Source of the DNA: Bacteroidota bacterium
GTDB lineage: Bacteria; Bacteroidota; Bacteroidia; B-17B0; Aurantibacillaceae
NCBI GenBank assembly: GCA_020403265.1
Contig: JADBXZ010000014.1
Span: 124,001 to 188,000 of the forward strand
Length of the DNA: 64,000 bases
Reading direction: 5' to 3'
Part shown: in pieces, positions 9,804-20,100 of the stretch
How the letters are laid out: each line of letters opens with the position of its first letter
How positions within the stretch are numbered: position 1 is the stretch's first letter
Translations under genes and position numbers: made by a program
The notes under the pieces: model-generated
Told to the model about the DNA's origin: nothing
The model's input: the letters and a program-made list of their open reading frames with translations, nothing else
Database searches by the model: none

Positions 9804-11162
9804 TTAAACTGTTCTACTTGTATCAAATTGTTCCAAATAGTCGGCCACTTTACGTAAAAAACTGCCACCTAAACTGCCATCAACCACACGGTGATCGTAA
9901 CTCAAACTTAAAAACATAAATTGTCTAATACCAATCATGTCTCCTTGCGGAGTCTCAATTACGGCAGGCTTTTTCTTAATTGATCCAACAGCTAAAATAG
10001 CAACTTGTGGTTGATTAATGATTGGTGTACCCATTACATTTCCGAAATTTCCAACATTAGTTAGCGTAAATGTACCACCTTGAATTTCATCCGGCGCTAA
10101 CTTGTTAGCGCGCGCTCTATTGGCTAAATCATTAACTGCCTTGGTGATTCCTAATAAATTTTTTTGATCGGCATTTTTAATAACCGGAACAATTAAATTA
10201 CCACTAGGTAAAGCAGCAGCCATTCCTATATTTATGTTCTTACGTTTAATTACTTTTGTACCTGTTTGATCAACGCTCACATTAATTAATGGGAAATCTT
10301 TAATTGCTTTTGCAACTGCTTCAATAAAAAGTGGGGTAAATGTTAACTTCTCCCCTTCCCTCTTTTCAAATTCCTTTTTAGCCTTATCTCTCCACATAAC
10401 TAAATTAGTTACATCCGCTTCAACAAATGAGGTCACATGCGGACTTACATGCTTACTCATCACCATATGGTCAGCAATAAGTTTGCGCATTCTGTCCATT
10501 TCCACAATTTCATCTCCTGCACCAACGCTTACAGCTGGTCGTTGAACAATAACTGTATTATCACCTAAATTAACAGGCGCACTTGAGCTTGTTTTAGTTT
10601 CTGTGCTTGTTGTTTGACTTTGTTGACTTACTTCTGCAACAACAGTGCCTGACGATTTTCCTCTATTAGGCAGATAAGCTAAAATATCTGCTTTCGTTAC
10701 TCTTCCGTCTTGTCCGGTTCCTTTTATTGAATCAAGTTCAGCTAAACTTATACCTTCTTCCTTAGCAATGCTTTTTACCAATGGTGAATAAAACTTATCT
10801 GAATCAGCAAAATTAGTTAATGCCTGCGTTACTGCGGGTGCAGATTCTACCTTATTTACAACGGTTTCAGTCTTTGATACTGGCGTTTCAACCTTTGGTG
10901 TTGAAGAAACAGAAGCTGCGGCATCACTGCTGATTGTTGCTATAACGGTTCCAACTTGCACAACATCTCCTTCTTTGAATAAACGTTTAACCAAGGTGCC
11001 CTCAAATGGCGAAGGTATTTCACTGTCAACTTTGTCAGTAGCTATTTCCAGCACCGTTTCGTCCAGTTTAATTTTATCTCCCTCATTTTTTGTCCATTTT
11101 ATAATTGTAGCTTCTGCCACACTTTCGCCCATTTTAGGCATTATTAAATCAAAAGTTGCCAT
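9804..11162 (-). CDS. 2-oxoacid dehydrogenase E2 (dihydrolipoamide acyltransferase)
   Basis: The 452-residue protein has a lipoyl domain at 1-78 with the lipoyl lysine at about Lys44 (EIATDKVDSEIPSP). A Pro/Ala/Thr-rich linker and a peripheral-subunit-binding domain follow at about 127-167 (YSPLVKSIAKEEGI). The catalytic acyltransferase domain has the DHRVVDG motif (His about 424). It transfers acyl groups to CoA in a pyruvate, 2-oxoglutarate or branched-chain complex. The sequence alone does not settle which, and no E1 or E3 gene is nearby. The linker is long with a single lipoyl domain. Confidence 0.9.
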   Translation of the reverse strand: MATFDLIMPKMGESVAEATIIKWTKNEGDKIKLDETVLEIATDKVDSEIPSPFEGTLVKRLFKEGDVVQVGTVIATISSDAAASVSSTPKVETPVSKTETVVNKVESAPAVTQALTNFADSDKFYSPLVKSIAKEEGISLAELDSIKGTGQDGRVTKADILAYLPNRGKSSGTVVAEVSQQSQTTSTETKTSSSAPVNLGDNTVIVQRPAVSVGAGDEIVEMDRMRKLIADHMVMSKHVSPHVTSFVEADVTNLVMWRDKAKKEFEKREGEKLTFTPLFIEAVAKAIKDFPLINVSVDQTGTKVIKRKNINIGMAAALPSGNLIVPVIKNADQKNLLGITKAVNDLANRARANKLAPDEIQGGTFTLTNVGNFGNVMGTPIINQPQVAILAVGSIKKKPAVIETPQGDMIGIRQFMFLSLSYDHRVVDGSLGGSFLRKVADYLEQFDTSRTV

Positions 11163-11299
11163 TACTTATAAGTTGTAAAAAGCAAAAATAACACTTTTAG
11201 TGCATTCTGCATAATTACCGGAACGTTATTTTTACAAGGCAAATAATGCCCTTGTGAACAATAAAATTGCTTTGAAAAAACTGCAAAAACAGGGCTGGA

Positions 11300-12400
11300 C
11301 TATATTATAATTGGCTTCCTGTCTATAAAGCCTCCACCAACAAGGTCGTTTCCTTCGTAAATAACAGCACTTTGCCCGGGTGCAACGCCTACCACTGGTG
11401 AATGAAAAATCACGTCCAATTTAGAATCAATTGTATTTATAGTGGCTAAAGCGCCGGCATCCTTGTATCTTATTTTTGTGAGCCCAACAAAATCGTCCGG
11501 TAAATGCTCATATTTAATAAGATTAAAATCTCTTACAAGTAAGTGATTTTCCTCCAAATCTTCTTTATCTCCTAGTACAACAGTATTCTTTTCAGGAATG
11601 ATTTCTTTGACAAAAACGGGCACCCCAAGCGCAATATCTAATCCTTTTCTTTGACCAACGGTAAAATAGGGATAGCCTTTGTGCTTGCCTACCTCTTTGC
11701 CTTTATAAATAAAAGATCCTCCGGCAACTTCTTTTTCAAGATGTGGAAGCCGGTGATTTAAAAAAGCTCTGTAATCATTATCGGGCACAAAACAAATATC
11801 GTAGCTCTCACTTTTGTTGGCCAAATCATAAAAACCTGCATCTTTAGCCATTTGTTTTATTTCTGCCTTTTTGTATTGCCCTAATGGAAACATGGTACGC
11901 TTAAGGCAATCCTGGTTTAATCCCCACAAAACATAAGTTTGATCCTTAGTTTCATCTAAGCCTTTAAAAACAACTTTTCGATTATTTTCAGTGCGTAACT
12001 GCGCATAATGGCCAGTTGCAATAAACTCGCAATCCAACATATCCGCTCTTTTAAGCAGTGCATCCCATTTGATATGCGTATTACATAAAACACAAGGATT
12101 AGGCGTTCTGCCGGCTAGGTATTCTTCAACGAAATTATTGATGATGAATTCACCAAATTCTCCCCTTATATCTAAAATATAATGAGGAAATCCAAAATTA
12201 ACCGCCATTGACCTGGCGTCATTAATACTATCTAAACTACAGCAACCGGTTTCTCGTTTACTTGAGCCACTGCTTTCGTAGTCCCAAGTTTTCATGGTAA
12301 TGCCAATCACTTCATAACCCTGCTCATGTAACATCATGGCGGTAACACTACTATCAATTCCGCCACTCATGGCCACTAAAACCTTACCGTTTTTGCTCAT
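11300..12400 (-). CDS. mnmA: tRNA-specific 2-thiouridylase MnmA
   Basis: The 366-residue protein has the PP-loop SGGIDSS at about 12-18. The two catalytic cysteines are at about Cys103 (NPCVLCN) and Cys203 (SYDICFVPD). The tRNA-binding ATGHYAQ stretch and the C-terminal beta-barrel are present. It uses ATP and a persulfide donor to thiolate uridine 34 of Lys/Glu/Gln tRNAs. Length and motifs match the family throughout. A TAACTTTG element just upstream on the - strand is a candidate promoter. Confidence 0.97.
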   Translation of the reverse strand: MSKNGKVLVAMSGGIDSSVTAMMLHEQGYEVIGITMKTWDYESSGSSKRETGCCSLDSINDARSMAVNFGFPHYILDIRGEFGEFIINNFVEEYLAGRTPNPCVLCNTHIKWDALLKRADMLDCEFIATGHYAQLRTENNRKVVFKGLDETKDQTYVLWGLNQDCLKRTMFPLGQYKKAEIKQMAKDAGFYDLANKSESYDICFVPDNDYRAFLNHRLPHLEKEVAGGSFIYKGKEVGKHKGYPYFTVGQRKGLDIALGVPVFVKEIIPEKNTVVLGDKEDLEENHLLVRDFNLIKYEHLPDDFVGLTKIRYKDAGALATINTIDSKLDVIFHSPVVGVAPGQSAVIYEGNDLVGGGFIDRKPIII

Positions 12401-12408
12401 TTATTTTA

Positions 12409-12416
12409 CAAAGTTA
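12409..12416 (-). promoter_or_regulatory. Candidate Bacteroidota -7 promoter element for mnmA
   Basis: Read on the - strand the sequence is TAACTTTG, an exact match to TAnnTTTG. It lies a few nt upstream of the mnmA ATG, implying a very short leader. No well-spaced TTG was found (the nearest CAA on the + strand is 27 nt away), so support is partial. Confidence 0.35.
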
Positions 12417-12478
12417 GGCTTAAAGTTTTTATTTAGAAAGGTTCAAAACAGTTTTTTTTAATTGACCCCAATAAAAAA

Positions 12479-12516
12479 GCCGTTAACAGAAAATCTCCCA
12501 AAAATCTGTTAACGGC
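12479..12516 (-). terminator. Rho-independent terminator downstream of alanine dehydrogenase
   Basis: GCCGTTAACAGA and TCTGTTAACGGC form a perfect 12-bp stem with a 14-nt loop. On the - strand it is followed by a run of six T. It faces the alanine dehydrogenase gene, whose stop is 247 nt upstream. The + strand side has only a weak T-run, so - strand use is likelier. Confidence 0.7.
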
Positions 12517-12763
12517 TAAATTTGTTATAACTAAACAAAAACCCTTATAAAGAACGTACTGTAAAGTTAAGTTAAACTAAGACCTTTTTTTTATTGAATT
12601 GTATAAGTGGTTACCTTTTTCAAACAAGTGGTAATTTAATGTGTAAAATAAAGCTAAAGGAATTTAAAAATTAAAAACACAATAGCAGCGCTCTTATAAA
12701 ATCTTTTTAACTTGCTTTAAATATTGATTATAATAGCTTTATAAAATTGAGCTAAAGCATAAA

Positions 12764-13981
12764 TTACAAGGCAGCCATTAATAAATTAATGTCTTTAAAC
12801 GGCAAATTAAATGCTTCGCCGAGGTATTGATTGGTTAAAATTCCATTGTAGATGTATACTCCATTGCGCAATCCTGCATCTTTTCTGACTACGCTATCAA
12901 ACCCACCTTCATCGCCCATATTTAAAATAATTTGAGAGAAGATGTTACTAAAGGCATAACTTGCTGTGCGCGCCACACGACTTGGAATATTTGGAACACA
13001 ATAATGTATAACGCCATGCTTTCTAAAAACAGGTTTGGTATGATTAGTTACCTGACTTGTTTCAAAAACACCACCTTGATCAATACTTACATCAACAATT
13101 ACACTTCCGGTTTTCATTTCGCTCACCATTGTATCTGTTACAATACAAGGTGTGCGGCCTTTGGTGGCTCTTAATGCGCCAATGGCTACATCAGCGGTTT
13201 TTAAATGTTTTTCTAAAACTTTTGGAACAATAACAGAGGTAAATACTCTTGAGCCCAATTGATTTTGCAAACGGCGCAAACGAGAAGTTGAATTATCAAA
13301 AACTTTAACAGTTGCTCCCAATCCAATCGCTGCTCTTGCCGCAAACTCACCAACAGTACCCGCGCCAATGATTACTACTTCAGTAGGTGAAATGCCGCTG
13401 ATACCGCCTAAAATTGCACCAACACCATTGTTTACATTGCTTAGCAACTCAGCAGCAATTAAAATACTTGCTCCTCCTGCAATTTCACCCATTGCCCTAA
13501 TAACAGGGAAAATACCGGCATCATCAATAATTAAATCGTAGGCAATGCAATTTAATTTCTTGGTAATTAATTTCTTTAAAAAATCTTGTGGTTGAACAGT
13601 AAGTTGTAAAGCACTAAACAAGGTTTGTTTAGGCTGCATTAATTCTATTTCGTCCAAAGTAGGTGGCGCTATCTTAAAAATAACCTCTGCTTTATAAACA
13701 TCTGTTGGAGAATAAACAATTTCTGCGCCAGCCTCACTATAATCATTATCATCAAAATTAGCTGCTTTTCCGGCACCTGCTTCTATAATAATTTTATGAC
13801 CATTGTTAACCAAAAGTGCAACTGCATCAGGAACTAAGGCTACTCTATTCTCCTGATAAGCGATTTCTTTAGGAATACCTATAAAAAGTTTTCCCTTTTT
13901 ACGCGCTACTTCCAACATTTCCTCCTGAGGTGCAAAAGCTCCTTTAGTTAGCGAAAACAGTACATCTTTAGTCATTACCAT
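12764..13981 (-). CDS. ald: Alanine dehydrogenase
   Basis: The 405-residue protein has the AlaDh/PNT N-terminal domain (GIPKEIAYQENRVALVPDAV), including the conserved KE and ENRVAL stretches. The NAD-binding Rossmann motif is GAGTVGEFAARAA near residue 205, and the C-terminal part has VPNIPSRVARTAS. It interconverts alanine and pyruvate plus ammonia with NAD. There is an N-terminal extension of about 30 residues before the domain. Transhydrogenase alpha subunit is the alternative, but the length and the absence of a beta-subunit gene favour alanine dehydrogenase. Confidence 0.88.
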   Translation of the reverse strand: MVMTKDVLFSLTKGAFAPQEEMLEVARKKGKLFIGIPKEIAYQENRVALVPDAVALLVNNGHKIIIEAGAGKAANFDDNDYSEAGAEIVYSPTDVYKAEVIFKIAPPTLDEIELMQPKQTLFSALQLTVQPQDFLKKLITKKLNCIAYDLIIDDAGIFPVIRAMGEIAGGASILIAAELLSNVNNGVGAILGGISGISPTEVVIIGAGTVGEFAARAAIGLGATVKVFDNSTSRLRRLQNQLGSRVFTSVIVPKVLEKHLKTADVAIGALRATKGRTPCIVTDTMVSEMKTGSVIVDVSIDQGGVFETSQVTNHTKPVFRKHGVIHYCVPNIPSRVARTASYAFSNIFSQIILNMGDEGGFDSVVRKDAGLRNGVYIYNGILTNQYLGEAFNLPFKDINLLMAAL

Positions 13982-13991
13982 AGTTTACATT

Positions 13992-14717
13992 TTAATATTT
14001 TGGGCCTTTATATCTTGGTGTGTTACAGTCGTCAATCGCTCTTCGCTTTGGTCGCCAAATGATACCAAATCTTGTTTCAAAAGTTCTGTTTCTTATTCTT
14101 ACGTTATTTTTCACCTTTAGGTTGTATAGATCTGGATTATAATGTTCTTCAACAATCCCATAAAAGTTTCTAAACAAGGGAAACTCGTAACCAACGCCAA
14201 TGTTTCCGCTGTACCAAATTCTAGGTAATTCACTGGCATAACCATTAAAAACTGAAACACTTTGATTTAGTTTATATTCCAACCTAATACCGGGCATTAA
14301 ATAGATATTTTCTCTCAAACCAAAAGGACCAAAGAACTTTAAGTAGTTATTCCACTGAATATAGGTGTATTTATTAGCACTGAACGAATTTGATCTTGTT
14401 CCCATGTATTGGTCAATAATTTCTTTCTCATTTGCGCCTTTCTTGGTATATGATAATTCAGTTTGCCACCTTACACCATCGTTCCTTAAAAATTCAGCAA
14501 AAATTCCGGCTCCCCAACTAAAATATTCTCGAGAAATATGATTTTGAGGATAATAATATTCTGGCACAAACAACGTATCTACTTTTTTTGTAGCATCGCC
14601 ATTTTTATATTTATGACACGATTGAGTTAAAGCACCATAAACACCAATGCCTCTAAAAAACTGAGCCTTGCTAAAACCTGATATTAAGCAAAATATAACT
14701 AAACTTTTTTTAATCAT
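13992..14717 (-). CDS. Outer-membrane beta-barrel protein, hypothetical
   Basis: The track ORF starts at 14738 inside fabD. The internal ATG at 14717 gives a clean signal peptide (MIKKSLVIFCLISGFSKAQ) and begins 1 nt after the fabD stop codon, so I use it (241 residues). The mature part alternates polar and aromatic residues, as in small outer-membrane barrels, and ends in a basic tail. No specific family was recognised. Confidence 0.65.
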   Translation of the reverse strand: MIKKSLVIFCLISGFSKAQFFRGIGVYGALTQSCHKYKNGDATKKVDTLFVPEYYYPQNHISREYFSWGAGIFAEFLRNDGVRWQTELSYTKKGANEKEIIDQYMGTRSNSFSANKYTYIQWNNYLKFFGPFGLRENIYLMPGIRLEYKLNQSVSVFNGYASELPRIWYSGNIGVGYEFPLFRNFYGIVEEHYNPDLYNLKVKNNVRIRNRTFETRFGIIWRPKRRAIDDCNTPRYKGPKY

Positions 14718-14718
14718 T

Positions 14719-15603
14719 TTAAACTCCTGCAACTTCAACAGTTGGACTTATTTTTTTTACTAAACCTTGTAAAACTTTACCAGGGCCAACTTCCGTAAAA
14801 TGTCCGGCACCATCAGCAGTCATTTGGATTACACTTTGTGTCCATTTTACCGGTGCGGTTAATTGTGCAATTAAATTTATTTTAATTAAAGATGGATCTG
14901 AAACAGGTTTAGCAGTTACATTTTGATAAACAGGACAAATTGGTTGATTAAACTGTGTTGCGTTAATAGCCTGTTCTAATTCTATTTTTGCCGGCTCCAT
15001 GAGTGGTGAGTGAAAAGCACCACCTACCGGCAACAGCAAGGCTCGTTTGGCACCTGCAGCTTTTAGTTTTTCACATGCAATATTTACACCGGCATTAGAA
15101 CCGGAAATAACTAATTGACCGGGGCAATTGTAATTAGCTGCTACAACAACATCTCCATTATTTGTTATTTCTTGACAAATATCTTCAACTACTTTATCAT
15201 CTAAACTAAGTACAGCAGCCATTGTGCTTGGATTTAATTCGCAAGCTTTTTGCATGGCCAAGGCTCGTTGATAAACCAATTTTAATGCAGCTTCAAAACT
15301 AAGCGTTTTATTGGCAACTAATGCAGAGAATTCTCCAAGTGAATGACCTGCAACCATATCCGGATTGAAATCTGCAATTGTTGAGGCTAATACAACAGAA
15401 TGAAGAAAAATAGCAGGCTGCGTAATTTTTGTTTGCTTCAATTCTTCTTCACTACCATTAAACATGGTATCTGTAATTCTAAATCCTAGAATGTTGTTAG
15501 CTTGTTCAAAAAGTTCTTTTGCGTGGGTATTTGATTCATAAAGTTCTTTGCCCATTCCACTAAATTGTGAACCTTGTCCAGGAAAAACGTATGCTTTTTT
15601 CAT
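14719..15603 (-). CDS. fabD: Malonyl-CoA:acyl-carrier-protein transacylase
   Basis: The 294-residue protein has the N-terminal FPGQGSQ motif, the nucleophile elbow GHSLGEF (Ser about 88) and the catalytic histidine in GGAFHSPLM (about 197). It loads malonyl units onto ACP for fatty acid synthesis. Length and motifs match the family throughout. The usual fab neighbours are absent. A small barrel protein follows immediately. Confidence 0.96.
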   Translation of the reverse strand: MKKAYVFPGQGSQFSGMGKELYESNTHAKELFEQANNILGFRITDTMFNGSEEELKQTKITQPAIFLHSVVLASTIADFNPDMVAGHSLGEFSALVANKTLSFEAALKLVYQRALAMQKACELNPSTMAAVLSLDDKVVEDICQEITNNGDVVVAANYNCPGQLVISGSNAGVNIACEKLKAAGAKRALLLPVGGAFHSPLMEPAKIELEQAINATQFNQPICPVYQNVTAKPVSDPSLIKINLIAQLTAPVKWTQSVIQMTADGAGHFTEVGPGKVLQGLVKKISPTVEVAGV

Positions 15604-15752
15604 TAATTATATTTTAACTACACTTTTTTATATTATTAATAGAAAATATTTTAATGATATTTTATCATTAAAATTTCAAATTTAAATTTACCTACTTTTT
15701 AATTTTGTATAATGAAGTAACAGGTAAACTAATTAACTACTTATTGTTAACA

Positions 15753-16109
15753 CTAATCCAACTTGTCTCTAATTTCAAGTAATTTAGCCTTAATATCTTG
15801 TAATTTGGCTATTACTTCAGCTTGGTTAGTTGATTTTTGAAAAGTTTCAGTTTCTGATTTTGTTTTAAGTGCATCTTTTGCACCTTGTATGGTGTATCCT
15901 TTAATTTTAATTAACTCAACTAAAATTCTAATGTTTTCAATGTCTTTAATCGTAAAAATACGGTTACCTTTTTTATTTTTGCTTGGACTTAAAGTATTGA
16001 ACTCTTTTTCCCAATAACGCAACGTACTTGCGTTAATGTCAAACATTTCACTTATTTCACTTATAGTGTAATAAAGCTTTTGAGTTTCTTCTTTTTCAAA
16101 TAATGACAT
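15753..16109 (-). CDS. MerR-family transcriptional regulator
   Basis: The track start is a TTG at 16118. The ATG at 16109 (MSLFEKEETQKLYY) is preferred and gives 118 residues. A MerR winged helix spans about 13-80 (YYTISEISEMFDINASTLRYWEKEF), followed by a C-terminal helix that could form the dimer coiled coil. No Cys cluster for metal binding is present. Effector and targets are unknown. Confidence 0.85.
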   Translation of the reverse strand: MSLFEKEETQKLYYTISEISEMFDINASTLRYWEKEFNTLSPSKNKKGNRIFTIKDIENIRILVELIKIKGYTIQGAKDALKTKSETETFQKSTNQAEVIAKLQDIKAKLLEIRDKLD

Positions 16110-16174
16110 ACCAATCAACTATCCTAAATTATTTATTAATTGTAAGCTCAGTTAAACTAGTTGTTAACATTTAA

Positions 16175-17086
16175 TTAAAAATAAACTGGATAGAATCGAA
16201 CGCCCTTTTGATTTAATTGAATAGTGGGCATCGGAACTTTAATAGAATTTAACGCTAAAAAAAGCGTTTTCAATCCTTTACGTTTTGTTTTGATTTTAGT
16301 TAAATCTAAATCTAAACTTAAATAAAACCTTCGTTCACGATTGAATTTAAGCACATCACCTACTTCGTTTTGCACAACAAATTGATTATAGTGTCCGCCC
16401 AACATCCCGTAAGCGCTGTAACCAATAGAAAGATTTAAAACATTTAATATGGTTTTTTTGGGCTTCTTTTTTGAAAAATTAAGTGGATTAAAACTAAACC
16501 AGTAAGTTTGGCCATTGTAATCTTTTAATATCTCTAATCCTAATCCATTGCCTAACAAATCTGGATTATACTCTGCTAAACCACTTCTTGAGAATGAAAA
16601 CTTTAACCAGCATTTTTGTTCATTAAACAGTATTTTTTGGCCAATAGCCCAATAAGTTCCCGCAACATTTCCAATACAATCTCCCCAGCTAAATCCCCAT
16701 CCATCACTATAGCCATCAAACACTTCAATGCAAGTCATGTAAGCTAATCCTATATTTCCGCCAATTAAAATCGACTTCTTCCTCGAGAATCCCGCCCATT
16801 CAAAACTTTCAATCATATAATTGCTTAATATATAATTAGTGTAAACATGTCCGGCCTTGTCCATTTGCAACCACTCCTTATTATCATTAAAAAAATGAAA
16901 TTTACCTGTGGAATGATTTTTATACCAAGCCTGATTTAAATAAAATAAGGAGCCAGTTGTTGCAAGAGAACTTCCAATTATTAATCCGATTTTTCTTTTT
17001 TTAATCTGGCTTACACTAATCGAGTCAGTTTGAGATTGACCAATTAAAACAACAGCTAAGAATATAAGAGTAAGGCATTTTCTCAC
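16175..17086 (-). CDS. DUF2279 family envelope protein
   Basis: The track ORF begins at a GTG at 17092. A second GTG two codons in (17086) gives a better signal peptide (RKCLTLIFLAVVLIGQSQ) and is used here. The DUF2279 core (MDKAGHVYTNYILSNYM, then CIEVFDGYSDGWGFSWGD) resembles YfiM-like envelope proteins. Its biochemical role is unknown. It follows the subtilase gene but is separated from it by a terminator, so it is probably transcribed independently. Confidence 0.75.
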   Translation of the reverse strand: MRKCLTLIFLAVVLIGQSQTDSISVSQIKKRKIGLIIGSSLATTGSLFYLNQAWYKNHSTGKFHFFNDNKEWLQMDKAGHVYTNYILSNYMIESFEWAGFSRKKSILIGGNIGLAYMTCIEVFDGYSDGWGFSWGDCIGNVAGTYWAIGQKILFNEQKCWLKFSFSRSGLAEYNPDLLGNGLGLEILKDYNGQTYWFSFNPLNFSKKKPKKTILNVLNLSIGYSAYGMLGGHYNQFVVQNEVGDVLKFNRERRFYLSLDLDLTKIKTKRKGLKTLFLALNSIKVPMPTIQLNQKGVRFYPVYF

Positions 17087-17108
17087 TATCACAAATATAC
17101 TAAAAACA

Positions 17109-17140
17109 AAAAGGGCGAATTTTATTAAATCCGCCCTTTT
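17109..17140 (-). terminator. Terminator downstream of the S8 peptidase gene
   Basis: AAAAGGGCG pairs with CGCCCTTTT across a 14-nt loop. On the - strand the stem is followed by a T-rich tract. It lies 17 nt past the subtilase stop codon and upstream of the DUF2279 gene. Confidence 0.75.
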
Positions 17141-17157
17141 ATTAATTAACTTAATTA

Positions 17158-20100
17158 TTATTCTAAAATTAATTTTTTATAAATTGAATTCCCTTCTTGT
17201 GAAATTTGTATCGTGTAAACACCTTTAGCATATTCAGAGAAATTAAGCGTTGCTTTTGAGTCTGCTTGCTGATTCAAAATTAACTGACCAAGTTGATTAT
17301 GAACAACCAGGTTAAATGCACCTTGCAATTCAACAACCACAATTCCGTTACTTGGGTTTGGATAAATGGATAGATTTTCAGAAATGTTCAGATTACTAAT
17401 ACCTGAAGCAAAACTCACACAAGTGGTTGCTGAATTTGCACAACCATTCGCATCTGTAATATTAACAGTATAACATTGTGGTGCTAAACTAGTGGCAGTT
17501 GCCGCAGTGCCACCCGAAGGTAACCAATTGTATGTGTATGGTGAAGTACCTCCAGAGACAGAAACAGTTGCTGAACCATTTGTACAAACACCGCAACTCG
17601 CAGGGCTATTATTAATACTATTTGTTAAAGCCGAAGGTTGTGTAATGCTACCTGCAAAATTAACCTTGCATCCTTTGCTATCTGTTACTACACATGAATA
17701 TGATCCAACACCTAAACCATTTACGTTAGCGGTTGTTTGACCACCAGGTGTCCAAGAGTATGTATAAGGTGCCGTACCTGAAGCAGGATTAACCAATAAC
17801 ATACCATTTGTTAAACCATTACAACTAATATTTGTTGCACTGCCACTTGCTGTTGGATTGGAATTAACAGCAACTGAGAACGCATTGGTACCATTGCAAC
17901 CTGCGTTTGTTCCACTTACGGTGTAATTTGTAGCAACTGTTGGGTTTACAACTATACTTGCAGCATTTGAACCAGTGTTCCATGTATAAGTTGCCGCACC
18001 GCTTGCTGTGATGGTTAATGAATTACCAATACATAATTGAGGTATGGCAGGTGTTAAGTTGATTGAAATTGATGATCCTATATTAACAGATAAGGTTTTG
18101 GTATTGGTGCAAGAACCGTTGAATCCGATTACTGTATAATTTGTATTAGAAGCAGGTGTAACAGTTATTGGGTTAGCAGTTGAGCCAGTATTCCATGAAT
18201 AAGTTGTAGCGCCAGTAGCATTTAATGTTGCAGTGCCGCCAGCACATATAGTTTGGTTAGCTACAACTACGGTTGGCGTAGTGGTAACATTTAAATTGTA
18301 GGTAGTAAATGTTGAGCAACCACCGGTAGTTCCGGTAACAGAATATATTGTTGTTGAAAGTGGACTAACACTAATTGAATTCGTTGTAGACCCTGTGTTC
18401 CAACTATAAGAAGTTGCACCACTAGCTGTGATGTTAGCAGAGCTTCCGGAACAAATACTGGAGGTTCCTGTTACGGTTAATGGAGGGCCACTTGTAACAT
18501 TAATTGTTTTGGTGCTTACTGAAACATTTGTTCCATTAATAGCTGTTAAAGTAATTGTTTGAATGCCGGTTGTTGAAAATGAAAAGGTAGGGTTTGTAGC
18601 TGTTGAAGTACCACCACCACCACTTGTTGACCAACTGTAGGATACAGCGCCTGAACTGGTATTGGTCATTGTAACAGCAGCTCCGGAACACGCAGAAGCC
18701 GGATTGTTAAACGAAGCACTGTTAGCTCTTAAGTTAATATTATCAAGAAACAAAGCTTGACCATAGTGACCTCTATTAACAAAGGCTATCATTACATTTG
18801 CTTGACCAGCTGCCAGAGAAGTAATATTCACCGAATCTGTTCTCCATTGCGCCGTGGTAGGCGTAAATTGGCTGGCCGTTAAGGTACCCGGCACTGTTGA
18901 TAAAGTACTTCCCCCACGTGAGTATATAGTTGTCCACGACGTACCGCAATTGGTTGATAATTTAACTTCCAATGTATCCGAATACTGATTATCATACTGC
19001 CTGTAAGCAACATCAAATCTTAAAGTGGCTTGAGTAACTGAAGAGAAAACATATTTAGGTGTTCTTATTTCATCTCTTGCTGGAGCAACATCTTCATTAT
19101 AATTATCAAACCAAGCGCAGGCTGTACTTGTGCCAAAAGCACCTAAGCCCGTTCGGCGCTTCCAGAAATATCCATCGTTATCAATGTTAACCGGAGTCCA
19201 ATTAGAAGGTACAAAAGTCGTTGCTTGAAAGCCTTCTGTTAAAGGAAGTAATTGAGGCCCTGCAACTGTTATGTAGGAAACTTTTGTATTCACATTACCA
19301 CCATTAGGGTTAGTGGCCTGTAAGGCAACTGAAAAGGTACCTGGGGTTGCCCACGACACTGAAGGATTAGAGGAAGTAGAAGTTGCAGGTGTTCCTGCTT
19401 GAAAAGTCCAACTCCAAGCAGTTGGTAAATATAAAGAACTATCTACAAAACTGATAGGTGTACTAGGACAAGTTAACCTTACAGGGGCATAGAAATGTGA
19501 TACTACCGGTTGCGCGCTAAAACCGGCTGCGCATAACATGGCTTGATAAGCCTCAATTCTTCCTGCTCCCAATTGCCCTGCCAAAGTACCTGAATTTACC
19601 GGGTAAATATTTACAGCAGTTGAATTAATACAATTTAAAACATCAGTAGCAGTCATTTGTGGGGAACGAGATAACATCAATGCAGCTAATCCGGCAACAC
19701 ATGGTGTTGCCATGGAGGTACCTGAAGAATAACCGTAAGTATTAGCCGGGTAAGTGCTTCTGATGTTTTCTCCAGGAGCGCAAATGTCAACCCAAGTTCC
19801 ATAATTACTGAATCCAGATTTTACATTTAATGTTCCCCACGGCGCAGATGGTCCTGTTCCAACAGAAGCAACGGAATAAACATTATTATAGGCTGCAGGA
19901 TAATGTAATGCGTTGGTATTAGAATTACCAGCAGCAGCAATTACAATGCATCCTCTACCCCAGGCATAATTGATTACAGCTTGTTCAGCAGCGCTTCCAG
20001 TACCAGGACCTCCCCAAGAACATGAAATTACTCTTGCCTTTACTTTAGCTGCATAAACTATACCTTGATAGCCTGCCACTATACCAGTAGTACTGCCGCC

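Larger units (their letters stand above)
12401..12763. other. Intergenic region between mnmA and alanine dehydrogenase
   Basis: This 363-nt AT-rich gap holds the mnmA promoter candidate at its left end and a strong hairpin at 12479-12516. No ORF or tRNA was seen. If the hairpin ends the alanine dehydrogenase transcript, that mRNA has a 3' untranslated tail of nearly 250 nt. Confidence 0.6.

Noticed and set aside
15700-15707. TAATTTTG promoter-like match on the + strand
   Set aside because: No + strand gene follows; in DNA this AT-rich such matches arise by chance.
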